A stretch of 37,359 nucleotides of DNA from Candidatus Pacearchaeota archaeon (GTDB lineage Archaea; Nanobdellota; Nanobdellia; Pacearchaeales; GW2011-AR1): positions 1 to 37,359 of the forward strand of contig JAGVXM010000015.1 of the NCBI GenBank assembly GCA_018303785.1, given 5' to 3'. The notes beneath the pieces were generated by a model. The model saw only the letters and a list, made by a program, of their open reading frames with translations, ran no database searches and was not told the origin of the DNA. Both the position numbers and the translations under genes were made by a program. Numbering within the stretch: position 1 is the first letter of the stretch; each line of letters starts with the position of its first letter. This document shows positions 10,168 through 19,801 of the stretch, in pieces.

Positions 10168-10545
10168 CTAATACACTTTGTGTTTATTAAATACAACAAT
10201 GAGGATGAAAATAAAAATAGCGATTAAAATTCCTCCTAAGATAAAATACGACGAATAATCTGTGTTTTTTTCACAATAAACTTTATCAACAGGTTTTAAC
10301 TTTTCACTACCGCAGTGATTTAAATCGTAACACGATTTTTTCTGGGCATTATTCACACAAGGGCCGATATTTTTACATACCCACAATTCAAAACATAATT
10401 TTCCTAAATAAGGTTTTTTATTTTCAACAACTTCATATTCCTCGCCAAATTCATCTATCGCTAAGCCCTGAATTTTAAAATAAGAAATAAAAAATAAACT
10501 AATAACTATTAAAATAAAAATTAAAACATAACTCTCTTTTTTCAT
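10168..10545 (-). CDS. hypothetical protein with TM segments at both ends and a six-Cys extracytoplasmic loop
   Basis: 125-aa ORF; CFELWVCKNIGPCVNNAQKKSCYDLNHCG...YC between two hydrophobic segments; directly downstream of aglB. Confidence 0.6.
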   Translation of the reverse strand: MKKESYVLIFILIVISLFFISYFKIQGLAIDEFGEEYEVVENKKPYLGKLCFELWVCKNIGPCVNNAQKKSCYDLNHCGSEKLKPVDKVYCEKNTDYSSYFILGGILIAIFIFILIVVFNKHKVY

Positions 10546-10577
10546 GCAAGAAAATCACAAACAAATTATTTAAATTC

Positions 10578-13385
10578 TTACAATTGCCACTCTAAATATT
10601 TTGTTTCGTCAATATCTTGATATTCTTGTTTGATTTGTTCAGTTCCCGTGTATTTCACCTCCCAGATTTTTATTGGACCATACACTCCATTATAATACAC
10701 AAAATCATCCAAAACCATTCCGCGCGCTTTCAAATCATCAATGATTAAAGCATCTTCAGAATGAGCCAAAGTAAAGTGCGGATATTTGTTTAATGGATCG
10801 TCCATAATATATACCTGGCTTAAAAATCCTCTAAATAATCGAGGAGAAATGAAAAATGCTGCCCCCATATCATTCTTTGCAACTCCTTGCCCTTGTTGAT
10901 CTAAGCGAGGGAAAACAAATGCTGCAGCTTCAATTCCTGTTTTGAAATCTTGTAATTTTCCATTAATACGAAGGTATCGCAAATTAATTTTATGCTGTTG
11001 TCCTTGATACACCGCAAGAATATACGGCTGTTCAAAAACTCCTTGTTGATTTTGAGGAATCAAAATTGCTCCTACACCCGCACTACCCTTAGGCAAGAAA
11101 ATCTCTTTTCCATTTTGCGTGATAACTAAATCTTCATCTAAAGAAACGCCTCCTGTGTATGCATAGATTGTCTGATTTCTAGTTTCCTGAGTCTGTTTTT
11201 CATCGAGTAAAAATGTTGCAATCCACGAATAGCGATCATAGTTTAAATCACTACCAATACTTGAAAACGCAGTGTACTTCCCAATGTCAGTTGAATCAAT
11301 GAGGAAATGAGTAACATTATGGTTATATAAAAATTCTAAAGCGTCTTTTTCATTATCTCCAGTCAACACATGTCTTCCCGTTAAATAATTCCAATAAACT
11401 ATAGCATTTCCGCCGTCAGTAACTGTAGCTCTATTACCAATACTTTGCATCCAATAACCATAATCCCACCAATGCGCAAATACTGCATCTTCAGTAGTGT
11501 TGGTTCGAACCCAATCCATTGCTTTTTGCCACTGAATATTATAGGAAGAAGGAACATAACTAAATGCCTGAACTTTTGTGCTGTTATAGAAAACATAAAA
11601 ACTGTACAAGCTCGCAATTAACAAGATAATTAATAAAATACCCAACATCATTTTTTTAGATTCTTTCGAATGTGAATAACTGCTGAACGTTTCAACTAAT
11701 AAAAATGCTGCGAAGATAGGAGCAATCGGTCCCAAGACCATAATTAAACGAACAGCACCGCGTGCAGTAAAAACCGTAATAACAAGCAGTGCAATAACCA
11801 AAATATATTCAAATTTTATTTTTTCAAATGAAGTGTCTTGTTTTTTGTAATACTGTGAATAATAATAAATTATTGCGCCTATAAATAATAAGGCAGTTAG
11901 ATAATAAAATGCCTTACTGATAAAATTCTCGCCGTTGAAAATGCTGTCTCCAGAGTAACGAGAAAAAATCATACCTACTAAAAACAAAACGAAAGCTCCT
12001 GTTAATGTCCACGAATCTTTTTTATTCAAATGATTTGTCATTTTTTTGAATAATATAATAGAGCCTGCAAAAAACATCCAGAAAAATAATGGAATGCCTC
12101 TAAAATGAGGCCCTAAGCTACCGCTCCATTCTAAGAAATCCGGCTGTTTATTTTCTGCAACAGTTATATTCCATCGTCCGAAAACAGGTTTGAAAATCGT
12201 TTGATGGATAACTTTTATTTTCTCAATAATAATCGATGGCCCTAAGAACACAGATGCTAAAACCAGAATTAAAACAATGCCGACAATAATAGATAAAATC
12301 GTTTTAGGAATTTTGGATTCATGAAGATATTTTATTTTTGATAATTTTGTTTTGTATAATCCTGCATGAACAAATATAATAAATAAAGTAAAAAACGCAA
12401 TTCCGGAAGACAATGAAGTAAACATTTCTTCAATATCATAACGTTTAGAGAAGTACATGGTTATCGCGAATGAAAAAATAACCCACATCAAATAAGCCAT
12501 AAATTCTTTTCTATGAACTTTGTTGACGACAAAAGCTAATAAGACTGAGATTCCCATAGGAATGAATACATACAAAACTCCTCCCCAAATTAAAGCCATA
12601 AATGCCGTCGCAATTCCAGCTAATGCGCCGAATAGTATATTGAAATGTATTTTTTCAGATTTCCAGGCTTTAAGGAAAAAATAAAATGTTAAAAACATAA
12701 AGAAGAACGCTGCAGATTCTTTCTCAGGAATTCCCGCCACAGTTCTTGACAAGAAAACAGGAATAGTTGCCATAAAGAAAGTTGCAATCAGTGCGATGCA
12801 GTTTGCCTTAAGCTTTTCCTCTTTAGACGGTTCAATAAAAACTTCGCGGACAAATAAGAAAAAAGATATGATGGTTAGGGCAAACATGATAACTGGAAAA
12901 ACAACTCCGGCAAATTCAACACTCGTGTTAAATCCTAAACCTGTAAATAATTTATGAGTTAACACAATTAAATAAGGAAGTAACTTACTTTCTTTAGAAT
13001 TGTCAAATCCAACTGGCACAAATCTCATTCTGTCGATTTCAGGAAGATCACCTTGCTCGACAATAGTTTTTGCACTGCGTAAGAATAACCACGGGTCTAA
13101 ATCAGGTCCTAAAGTCCATGTATCTGTAGTTATATCCCATAATCCGGGCTTTCCGCCATAAGCTTCGCCAGGTGTAAAAAGAAATCGTGAAAACGAAGGA
13201 ATGCCTTGTGAATGATCCATCATCGGCAAACTTCTCAGATAAACACCGAGAAGAATCGCAACAACTAATATAAACAAAACCCAGAGCTGAGAATTTTTTA
13301 AAAATTGGACAAACTTTTTTTTACGTGCTTCTAAATCTGATGATCCTAAATCAGTCTTTCCAGCTGTGTTAAATTCTGAGTCCAT
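10578..13385 (-). CDS. aglB: oligosaccharyl transferase, STT3/AglB family
   Basis: WWDYGYWMQSIGNRATVTDGGNA catalytic motif, N-terminal polytopic region, 935 aa. Confidence 0.95.
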   Translation of the reverse strand: MDSEFNTAGKTDLGSSDLEARKKKFVQFLKNSQLWVLFILVVAILLGVYLRSLPMMDHSQGIPSFSRFLFTPGEAYGGKPGLWDITTDTWTLGPDLDPWLFLRSAKTIVEQGDLPEIDRMRFVPVGFDNSKESKLLPYLIVLTHKLFTGLGFNTSVEFAGVVFPVIMFALTIISFFLFVREVFIEPSKEEKLKANCIALIATFFMATIPVFLSRTVAGIPEKESAAFFFMFLTFYFFLKAWKSEKIHFNILFGALAGIATAFMALIWGGVLYVFIPMGISVLLAFVVNKVHRKEFMAYLMWVIFSFAITMYFSKRYDIEEMFTSLSSGIAFFTLFIIFVHAGLYKTKLSKIKYLHESKIPKTILSIIVGIVLILVLASVFLGPSIIIEKIKVIHQTIFKPVFGRWNITVAENKQPDFLEWSGSLGPHFRGIPLFFWMFFAGSIILFKKMTNHLNKKDSWTLTGAFVLFLVGMIFSRYSGDSIFNGENFISKAFYYLTALLFIGAIIYYYSQYYKKQDTSFEKIKFEYILVIALLVITVFTARGAVRLIMVLGPIAPIFAAFLLVETFSSYSHSKESKKMMLGILLIILLIASLYSFYVFYNSTKVQAFSYVPSSYNIQWQKAMDWVRTNTTEDAVFAHWWDYGYWMQSIGNRATVTDGGNAIVYWNYLTGRHVLTGDNEKDALEFLYNHNVTHFLIDSTDIGKYTAFSSIGSDLNYDRYSWIATFLLDEKQTQETRNQTIYAYTGGVSLDEDLVITQNGKEIFLPKGSAGVGAILIPQNQQGVFEQPYILAVYQGQQHKINLRYLRINGKLQDFKTGIEAAAFVFPRLDQQGQGVAKNDMGAAFFISPRLFRGFLSQVYIMDDPLNKYPHFTLAHSEDALIIDDLKARGMVLDDFVYYNGVYGPIKIWEVKYTGTEQIKQEYQDIDETKYLEWQL

Positions 13386-13528
13386 TATTCTAATAATCGA
13401 TCAATGTCGTCTAAAAGTTCAGAAGCATTTTTTTCTTTTTCTATAAATTCTTTTTTCCCGCAATAAGGGCAGTCAAAAACATTTTTTGCTTCAAACTTAA
13501 AGTTGCAATTTTTGCATATGTAAGCCAT
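13385..13528 (-). CDS. 47-aa zinc-ribbon protein (MAYICKNCNFKFEAKNVFDCPYCGKKEFIEKEKNASELLDDIDRLLE)
   Basis: Two CxxC knuckles; TAATG overlap with aglB start; absent from supplied ORF track because of length. Confidence 0.75.
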   Translation of the reverse strand: MAYICKNCNFKFEAKNVFDCPYCGKKEFIEKEKNASELLDDIDRLLE

Positions 13529-13620
13529 TTTTAATTCATTTCTCAGGAAATGAGATAGTTTCTATAGAATAGAATGCTTTTTAAATTTAGTGATAATTTA
13601 TTGGAATTATTCCGCTGATA

Positions 13621-14481
13621 CTAAAACAACGCCGGTGTGATAAACACTTCTATTAACGCAGCGAAGAATAAAATTATAACTGCTATTATAATAAGATTCA
13701 ATGAATCCTGCAGTATAATCCAAAATCTATCTGTCTTAACATCATGTTTTATGACAGCAATACTGACAATTCCTCCGGCCATTGCTCCTAAAAAATATGC
13801 TCCGATTTCTGGAATGCCGTGAATCATAAATCGCAAAAATGCATACGGCAGTTTGATGAGCTCTGATTTAGAAAAAATTCCAATTGCCGCGCTAATAACA
13901 CTCGCATTCCATGCAAGAATAAAAATTGCGCCGGCTCCGAAAATCAAAGAAAAAACTAAAGTAAATATTAAGACATACATATTATTCGCGAAAATATTCA
14001 CAATTTTTTCTTTCGCAGTCAAGAATGCAGTTGTTTTTGAAATTGTTTTAACACCATATTGTGTGACACAATCATCAAAATTCGTCGGTCTATTAATTAT
14101 ACAATACGTCTCAATTTGCGCCCTAAAATTCTGATTGCCATCGTCAAACGCGATATACCAAAATGAAAACGCAACAACAAATCCGAAAAATAAAAACATA
14201 AAATAAGATAACGCTTTACTATGTTCCTTCAATAATCTAAGAAAACTGCTTATCTCCATATCCTTCTCTTCCTCATTCTTCAAAGCAAAATACATGAATG
14301 GAATTGAAAACATCACGGAAAAAGTAACTACAAGAATTCCAGTGTATTTTGATAAAACAGGATCACCCGAAAAAATCCATTTGGTCAAAATTAATGATAA
14401 AGTCCCATGAAACGCGCCGATAAAAAACATTTCCCATGGATGCTTTTCAGCGCGTAATGGATTAACTAAAAGTTCTAACAT
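13621..14481 (-). CDS. stage II sporulation protein M (SpoIIM/DUF95) family membrane protein
   Basis: Polytopic; IPEIGAYFLGAMAGGIVS motif. Confidence 0.8.
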   Translation of the reverse strand: MLELLVNPLRAEKHPWEMFFIGAFHGTLSLILTKWIFSGDPVLSKYTGILVVTFSVMFSIPFMYFALKNEEEKDMEISSFLRLLKEHSKALSYFMFLFFGFVVAFSFWYIAFDDGNQNFRAQIETYCIINRPTNFDDCVTQYGVKTISKTTAFLTAKEKIVNIFANNMYVLIFTLVFSLIFGAGAIFILAWNASVISAAIGIFSKSELIKLPYAFLRFMIHGIPEIGAYFLGAMAGGIVSIAVIKHDVKTDRFWIILQDSLNLIIIAVIILFFAALIEVFITPALF

Positions 14482-14536
14482 GCCTCTTTATATAACTCCT
14501 TTATAGAATAGTTCTTTTCCCTTTAAATAATTTTAT

Positions 14537-14962
14537 TCATTTCGCACTTTTTTCAATCTCGGCAATCATGCGTTCCATTTCTTTGTGCAAATCTTCAAGG
14601 CGTTCGAAAACCTGTCTTTTCCCTTCAGATAATTTCCCTAATTGCTCCTCAATTAACCTTTTCGTATCCGGAATATTTTTTTTAACCAAAGAATTCTTAC
14701 CAATATCTACAATCAATTCCTTATTTTGTATAGTGACTGGCAGATAAATCTTCTTTCCAATATTAACCAAAATTTCTTGAGCATCTTTCCCCTCAATTTC
14801 ATTCAAGCTTTCAATTAATCCTTTCAGTTCAACAACATTCTGATCAATTAACCTTAATTGTTCATTTAAATGATTAACTTCCTGTTCCATTATTTGTATT
14901 AATTGAATTTGTTCTTGGTCCATGATATAATGACGCATATAAATCTTTTTAAGTGTTTCCAC
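14537..14962 (-). CDS. pfdA: prefoldin alpha subunit (likely start at MDQEQ, 14923)
   Basis: Two coiled-coil arms around GKKIYLPVTI...VDIGKNSLVKK hairpin. Confidence 0.8.
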   Translation of the reverse strand: METLKKIYMRHYIMDQEQIQLIQIMEQEVNHLNEQLRLIDQNVVELKGLIESLNEIEGKDAQEILVNIGKKIYLPVTIQNKELIVDIGKNSLVKKNIPDTKRLIEEQLGKLSEGKRQVFERLEDLHKEMERMIAEIEKSAK

Positions 14963-14984
14963 ACACCTTTTTTAGTGAAAAGAG

Positions 14985-15377
14985 ATGCTATCTTATTTAG
15001 AAAAAAATAATCAGGTATCGTGGTTTATCACCTTGTTTATAGCCGCATTCATCTTTTACATGTCTTCACAGACCTTCCAAGGCGGCGGAGGAAAAGGCTA
15101 TTTGAGTTATATCTATCATTTTTTTGTTTTTTTTACGCTTGCTTTTTTCCTTTTACTTTCTTCAATAAAGGGAAAACTAAATAAAGAAATTTTTTTCATT
15201 TCATTGCTCTTAGCAATACTCTATGGTATGTCTGATGAAGTGCATCAGGCATTTGTTCCTGGAAGATCATCTGATTATAAAGATGTATTAATGGATTCTG
15301 TAGGCATTATGGCTGCAGCAGTTATCTATTCATTTAGTATACTTGTAAGAAATAAATCATTATCTTTGCGGTTGTAA
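14985..15377 (+). CDS. VanZ-like family membrane protein
   Basis: YMSSQTF, YGMSDEVHQAFVPGRSSDYKDVLMDSVGI motif. Confidence 0.85.
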   Translation: MLSYLEKNNQVSWFITLFIAAFIFYMSSQTFQGGGGKGYLSYIYHFFVFFTLAFFLLLSSIKGKLNKEIFFISLLLAILYGMSDEVHQAFVPGRSSDYKDVLMDSVGIMAAAVIYSFSILVRNKSLSLRL

Positions 15378-15392
15378 TCCAAAACCTAAAAA

Positions 15393-15797
15393 TTATTGCA
15401 ATCCAAATAACTTACTGACAATAATACTTAGTACAATAGACGCGCCAATATACCACCATAGCCATGTATTTGCAATCGCAGTAGCTACAAAGACAGCTTT
15501 CATCCATGTAAATAAAAGTAATACAGGGATAATAGTAATAATCATCGGCTTAAACGACTGTCGCATCTGTTCGGGAAAATCTTCCATCATCTTCTTGTTA
15601 ATCTTCATCATTTTCTCAGGATGATTTTTGTAAAGTTTCATTTCTGCGCGAAGCTTTTTCTGTCGATCTCGAATCTCCTTCATTTTTTCGCGATCAGTCA
15701 TAAAATATCGTACAACAGTTATGAATAAAGTCATAACTAAAGAAATGAGAATTATCGCAATGCGAGGATACTGCTGAATGAATGCGTCGAATACCAT
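15393..15797 (-). CDS. DUF106 / EMC3-TMCO1-like (YidC/Oxa1 superfamily) membrane protein
   Basis: TM-coiled coil-TM architecture, position downstream of secY. Confidence 0.8.
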   Translation of the reverse strand: MVFDAFIQQYPRIAIILISLVMTLFITVVRYFMTDREKMKEIRDRQKKLRAEMKLYKNHPEKMMKINKKMMEDFPEQMRQSFKPMIITIIPVLLLFTWMKAVFVATAIANTWLWWYIGASIVLSIIVSKLFGLQ

Positions 15798-15842
15798 CTT
15801 TTATAGTTTTACTAAAGAAAAAGGGTTTTTAAAGACTACTCA

Positions 15843-16100
15843 TCATTCACATTCTAAAAAAGCATCTTGGTGAGCCTGTAATGAATAAATACTTTCTAAA
15901 ATGTTAAGATATTTTTGTTTTTTAATTTCAGAATCAAAAATTTGAGGTTTAATCTCCAGATAATCATAACATCTTTTTATTTTTCCATCAATATCATTTT
16001 CATCTAACCTCTCATACAGTCTGCTCAGGTAAAATGCTCTGCTTCCATGATGATCAGGAATAGCAATACCAAAATTTTCTCCTAAAGAATCTTCTAATAT
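15843..16100 (-). other. 85-codon open frame directly following and in frame with the SecY TAA, without a Met start (ILEDSLGENFGIAIPDHHGSRAFYLSRLYERLDENDIDGKIKRCYDYLEIKPQIFDSEIKKQKYLNILESIYSLQAHQDAFLECE*)
   Basis: Translated by eye; no stop for 85 codons, protein-like composition; first codon after TAA is ATA. Confidence 0.45.
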
Positions 16101-17465
16101 TTATCCACCCATCATTTTTTTCATGGCAGGATTCATATCCAACGCATGCTGTTGCATAATATTTTGATAAAACTGGAACACAATCATTATTCCTAACAAT
16201 AACGCAGTACCTTCAACCAAAGCACCTAATATATCTGCTAGTGATGCAAGTAATCCAATAGCTACACCGCCCATAATCGTCAATGGCATTACATATCTTG
16301 ATAAAATAGATTCTAATATTCTTGGATCTTTTCTGAATCCAGGAATTTGCAATCCTGATTTCAATATGTTCCGAGCTTGCGCACTCGCATCCATACCTGA
16401 TGTCTTAACCCAAAATACCGAGAATAATGAGGCGAAGAAAACATAAAAGATAATATGTCCAAGTGTCTGTCCTAATAGCAACCACTCCCAGCTTCCCTGA
16501 ATAATTCTGCCAACAATATTTGTTGACCCTATCCAATATAATATTCCTGATGTTGGTTGCCCATTAACTATATTTCCTAAGAACGTAGGTCTGCCTAACC
16601 AATTTTGTAATAATCCTCCAAACAATAACAAATTAGCAATCAGTGCAGAAGTTAAAATTACTGGAATAACTGAAGCATAAAAAAATTGCAACGGCCATTT
16701 CATGCTATATCCTCGAAGTCGATCATAGCTTAAAGGAATTTCAATTTTCAATCCTTGAGCCCAAACTACAATTAAAAACAAAACAATGGTTGCGATAATC
16801 GCGCTCGCAGATAAAATTGCTCCTTGCGAATCAGCATTCATTAAGCTGATAACTAATGCAATAACCTGTCCAGAAGCCTGAAAATTTCCTTCAGGTCCTA
16901 AGAAACCAAAGCTTGCTGTTATTAATCGCCAGCCAACTCCTGCAGCGATAAACATACTAACTCCAGATCCAAATCCATATTTCTGGGAAACTTCATCCAT
17001 GAATAAAATTGCTAAACCGCCTAAGATTAATTGGAAAATAACTATGTACATGAAACCAGGCGCAGCCCTAATTCCACCCATCACGACGTAAATCGTTGAT
17101 TCAAATAAGATAAAGAATAAAACTAAAAGTCTTTGTAATCCCTGAAAAAATTTTCTCCCTTCAGTTGTAGAGGTATCGATTTCTAATATTTGAGAACCAA
17201 CAAGTAATTGAAGAATTATCGAAGCCATAACGATGGGCCCGATTCCAAGCGATATAATAGAACCAAAATTAGTTCCAATGATAACTGCTAAAAATTCAAA
17301 TTGTTCTAAAAATCCAGGATCAGCTCCATACACTGCAATGTTAGATAATATAAAATAGGAAACAAGAATTATCAATGTCCATTTTAATTTTGAATTAAAA
17401 CTTAAACGCTTCTCTGTAGGACTTTTTACCTCTGGCAAGTTTTTTAAAATATTTCGCAGTTCCAT
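16101..17465 (-). CDS. secY: preprotein translocase subunit SecY
   Basis: GIGPIVMASIILQLLVGSQ, ten-TM pattern, FQFYQNIMQQH C terminus. Confidence 0.95.
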   Translation of the reverse strand: MELRNILKNLPEVKSPTEKRLSFNSKLKWTLIILVSYFILSNIAVYGADPGFLEQFEFLAVIIGTNFGSIISLGIGPIVMASIILQLLVGSQILEIDTSTTEGRKFFQGLQRLLVLFFILFESTIYVVMGGIRAAPGFMYIVIFQLILGGLAILFMDEVSQKYGFGSGVSMFIAAGVGWRLITASFGFLGPEGNFQASGQVIALVISLMNADSQGAILSASAIIATIVLFLIVVWAQGLKIEIPLSYDRLRGYSMKWPLQFFYASVIPVILTSALIANLLLFGGLLQNWLGRPTFLGNIVNGQPTSGILYWIGSTNIVGRIIQGSWEWLLLGQTLGHIIFYVFFASLFSVFWVKTSGMDASAQARNILKSGLQIPGFRKDPRILESILSRYVMPLTIMGGVAIGLLASLADILGALVEGTALLLGIMIVFQFYQNIMQQHALDMNPAMKKMMGG

Positions 17466-17580
17466 TCATATATTCATAAAAAGAGTGTTTTTAAAGCTTT
17501 TCAGACTGCAAAAATCGCCTTAGATATCATCTTAAAACCAGAACGACAATATTTATAATAACAAAAATCAAGGAGAATGT

Positions 17581-17928
17581 ATGAAAGTTCGATATCTTAA
17601 AATAGAACTCGACAGAAATTGCACAGAAGAGTATTTTATCGCTATTCCTGCCCGTAGGATAATAAAAAGAAGTATAAATGAATATGTACTGGGAAATGAG
17701 TACACACATAGTTCTACGTTGAGAGAAGATATAAATATAGAAGAATATAAACCGCATCTCTACGGTGATTCAAAAATAACACAAGAAAAAAATGGGGAGT
17801 ACAGTCAAGAAGAAATAGATACATTGGTAGCTACTATTAGTGAAAAATCAAATCTCGTCCACAAAGCAAATGAATTAGAAAGCGGTATAAATCAAACCTT
17901 AAATGATCTACTAGGAAGATTAGAATAA
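17581..17928 (+). CDS. hypothetical protein
   Basis: 115-aa ORF with upstream AGGAGAATGT; not antisense to a known gene. Confidence 0.55.
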   Translation: MKVRYLKIELDRNCTEEYFIAIPARRIIKRSINEYVLGNEYTHSSTLREDINIEEYKPHLYGDSKITQEKNGEYSQEEIDTLVATISEKSNLVHKANELESGINQTLNDLLGRLE

Positions 17929-17962
17929 TAAGTTTATAAAGCATTACTCGCTGATTTTCTGT

Positions 17963-18196
17963 ATGAAAGTTATGTATTACAGGGAAAGAAGAATTTCTGC
18001 CGACAGTTGTTCTTCGACGCAGGTTCATCACCATTTCTATATTCCTGATAAACAAGTAAGAATAGAACAAGTAGAAGTTTATCCCAGAACAAAAGCTTCT
18101 ATTGGTATCTTTAGATATAGGCCTGATAGTGCTGGCAAGCAGTTTCGTCCGCAGGAATCGGACTATACAAAAATATTTTTACGCTGTATAATATAA
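17963..18196 (+). CDS. hypothetical protein
   Basis: 77-aa ORF downstream of 17581 ORF, MKV start; 3' end overlaps convergent ORF. Confidence 0.4.
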   Translation: MKVMYYRERRISADSCSSTQVHHHFYIPDKQVRIEQVEVYPRTKASIGIFRYRPDSAGKQFRPQESDYTKIFLRCII

Positions 18197-18561
18197 TCAT
18201 ACTGATAACTTAAATTTCTTACTATTAAATTTACGCACATATGATGTTTAAACCAACTTTGGCTTGGGCTTTTCGTTTTAATGCATATATCCTCTAAATC
18301 TCTTTGACAATTTGGAGAAATTACTGCTGTAATATTTTCAATAAAGAGATAATCTCCTTCTCTGATAAATTCGTCTCTTGTATTTATCTGATAATCACTT
18401 CTAACATAAGAGCTATCTTGATCTTTTTCATAAGTACCTATTTGAACTTCTACTCCTCTAATACAATTTTCCGCATGCAAAAAAGGAATAACTTGTAAGA
18501 CTAGTAAAAAAATTAAAATTATTTTAAACAAATTTAATCTCCTTATTTTTGCATTGAGCAT
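18163..18561 (-). CDS. secreted/anchored hypothetical protein
   Basis: N-terminal signal-like hydrophobic segment (LFKIILIFLLVLQVIPFLHAENC), several Cys. Confidence 0.55.
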   Translation of the reverse strand: MLNAKIRRLNLFKIILIFLLVLQVIPFLHAENCIRGVEVQIGTYEKDQDSSYVRSDYQINTRDEFIREGDYLFIENITAVISPNCQRDLEDICIKTKSPSQSWFKHHMCVNLIVRNLSYQYDYIIQRKNIFV

Positions 18562-18567
18562 GTGACA

Positions 18568-18780
18568 TTAAAATGAATTCTTTTTCTCTGTATAATTCAA
18601 GAAACCAATAAATAATCCAACAATAACTGAGATTACACCGTATGACTCGTTGTTGAAAGGAAAGGTGGGATAAAGAGATTTTGCTATCAAAAGAGCGACA
18701 TAAATTAAAATAGCAGAAACTACAAAAACGCGAAATGCTCCTATGAGGTCTTTCACTATATCGTCTGACCAGTATTTCAT
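18568..18780 (-). CDS. small two-TM membrane protein
   Basis: Two hydrophobic segments, 70 aa. Confidence 0.5.
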   Translation of the reverse strand: MKYWSDDIVKDLIGAFRVFVVSAILIYVALLIAKSLYPTFPFNNESYGVISVIVGLFIGFLNYTEKKNSF

Positions 18781-18864
18781 AAGTTTTATATATAAGTGTG
18801 TCTTTAATTAGTTTATCCTATTAAAAAAGAGCATTCAATTTATTCTACTTGTGCGGAGGGGGCA

Positions 18865-19623
18865 TTAAACTATATTTTCTAGAGATTTTCTATATCTGTA
18901 TAATCGTGTTGAAATAGTCCTTCTATCTCTAACTTCATCACCCTTATGGAAAATTCTATTAATTTCTTTAGCTATTAGTTCGCAATTTGCTTTACCGGGA
19001 TTTCTAGATCCTGGAGGATTTATATACACTTTTTTTAATGATAGCTGATAAGCATATTTTATTTCTTCGTCAGAATAAGGCGTTTGCCCTTTTTCTACTA
19101 CCCCCTTTACACCATATTCACTTTTTTCTTTTTTTGATCTATTCTTTAAGAAAGATTGATAACCTTTTGATGAGTCTTCTTTCCTTTTTTCTGCACTTCT
19201 CCCATGAACCCCTGTTTTTTCATTATAGGTTTTATTTCCGCTTTTACGACCTGTTTGGATTTTTTGTTCAGTGGTTAAAGCAAAAATACCTTTCTTATTC
19301 TCCATTAATATTCTACCATTTTCTTTTCCATTCTGACTCTTATGTTCTTCTCCTAATAATTTTACCTCATCCTCTTTAAGAATACCAGTGTAACTTTCAA
19401 ATCCCCAGGCGCCGCCATATCCTATTAGTGCTAGAGAGATGGCATTTCTAGAAACAGATTCACTGACATTATATACTACACAAATTTCCAGCTCATCTGA
19501 TATTTCAGTCAGTGATTTTCCATTTCTATATAAATCAACTAATTCTGGATGTTCTTCTTGCAAGGTTCTACCTAATATTACAGACCTTTTAATTGCTCCA
19601 ATTTGATCATCTAATATTTTCAT
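18865..19623 (-). CDS. HTH-like protein with internal NUMOD-like repeats
   Basis: LVDLYRNGKSLTEISDELEI..VSESVSRNAISLALIGYGG HTH-like N terminus; tandem degenerate units NKKGIFALTTEQKIQTGRKSGNKTY / EKTGVHGRSAEKRKEDSSKGYQ. Confidence 0.65.
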   Translation of the reverse strand: MKILDDQIGAIKRSVILGRTLQEEHPELVDLYRNGKSLTEISDELEICVVYNVSESVSRNAISLALIGYGGAWGFESYTGILKEDEVKLLGEEHKSQNGKENGRILMENKKGIFALTTEQKIQTGRKSGNKTYNEKTGVHGRSAEKRKEDSSKGYQSFLKNRSKKEKSEYGVKGVVEKGQTPYSDEEIKYAYQLSLKKVYINPPGSRNPGKANCELIAKEINRIFHKGDEVRDRRTISTRLYRYRKSLENIV

Positions 19624-19687
19624 ATAAAATATTTGGCCTATTAAGGTTTTTAAATCTTGTTCTAAGACGGGCTCTGTTGAAAAAGTC

Positions 19688-19714
19688 CTCTGAGTAAAAT
19701 TAATCTACTCAGAG
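19688..19714. terminator. 9-bp perfect inverted repeat CTCTGAGTA-N9-TACTCAGAG downstream of L15
   Basis: Read directly; lies 3' of the L15 stop, in the gap before the 18865-19623 gene. Confidence 0.35.
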
Positions 19715-19801
19715 AACATAATAATTTCGAGGTGAAATAAGATATAATAAGAAAACACTTTTGTGAGGTGCGAAGTGAGCCGCAGCGAAGAAAGGGATTT
19801 T

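Noticed and set aside
11502-11511. GGTTCGAACC, a tRNA T-loop-like string
   Set aside because: Lies within the AglB coding frame; no acceptor, D or anticodon arms around it
14985-15377. VanZ-like gene as antibiotic resistance
   Set aside because: VanZ-like membrane proteins are widespread; no van cluster context
17837-18070. Minus-strand 77-aa ORF
   Set aside because: Overlaps two plausible plus-strand ORFs and has no supporting motif
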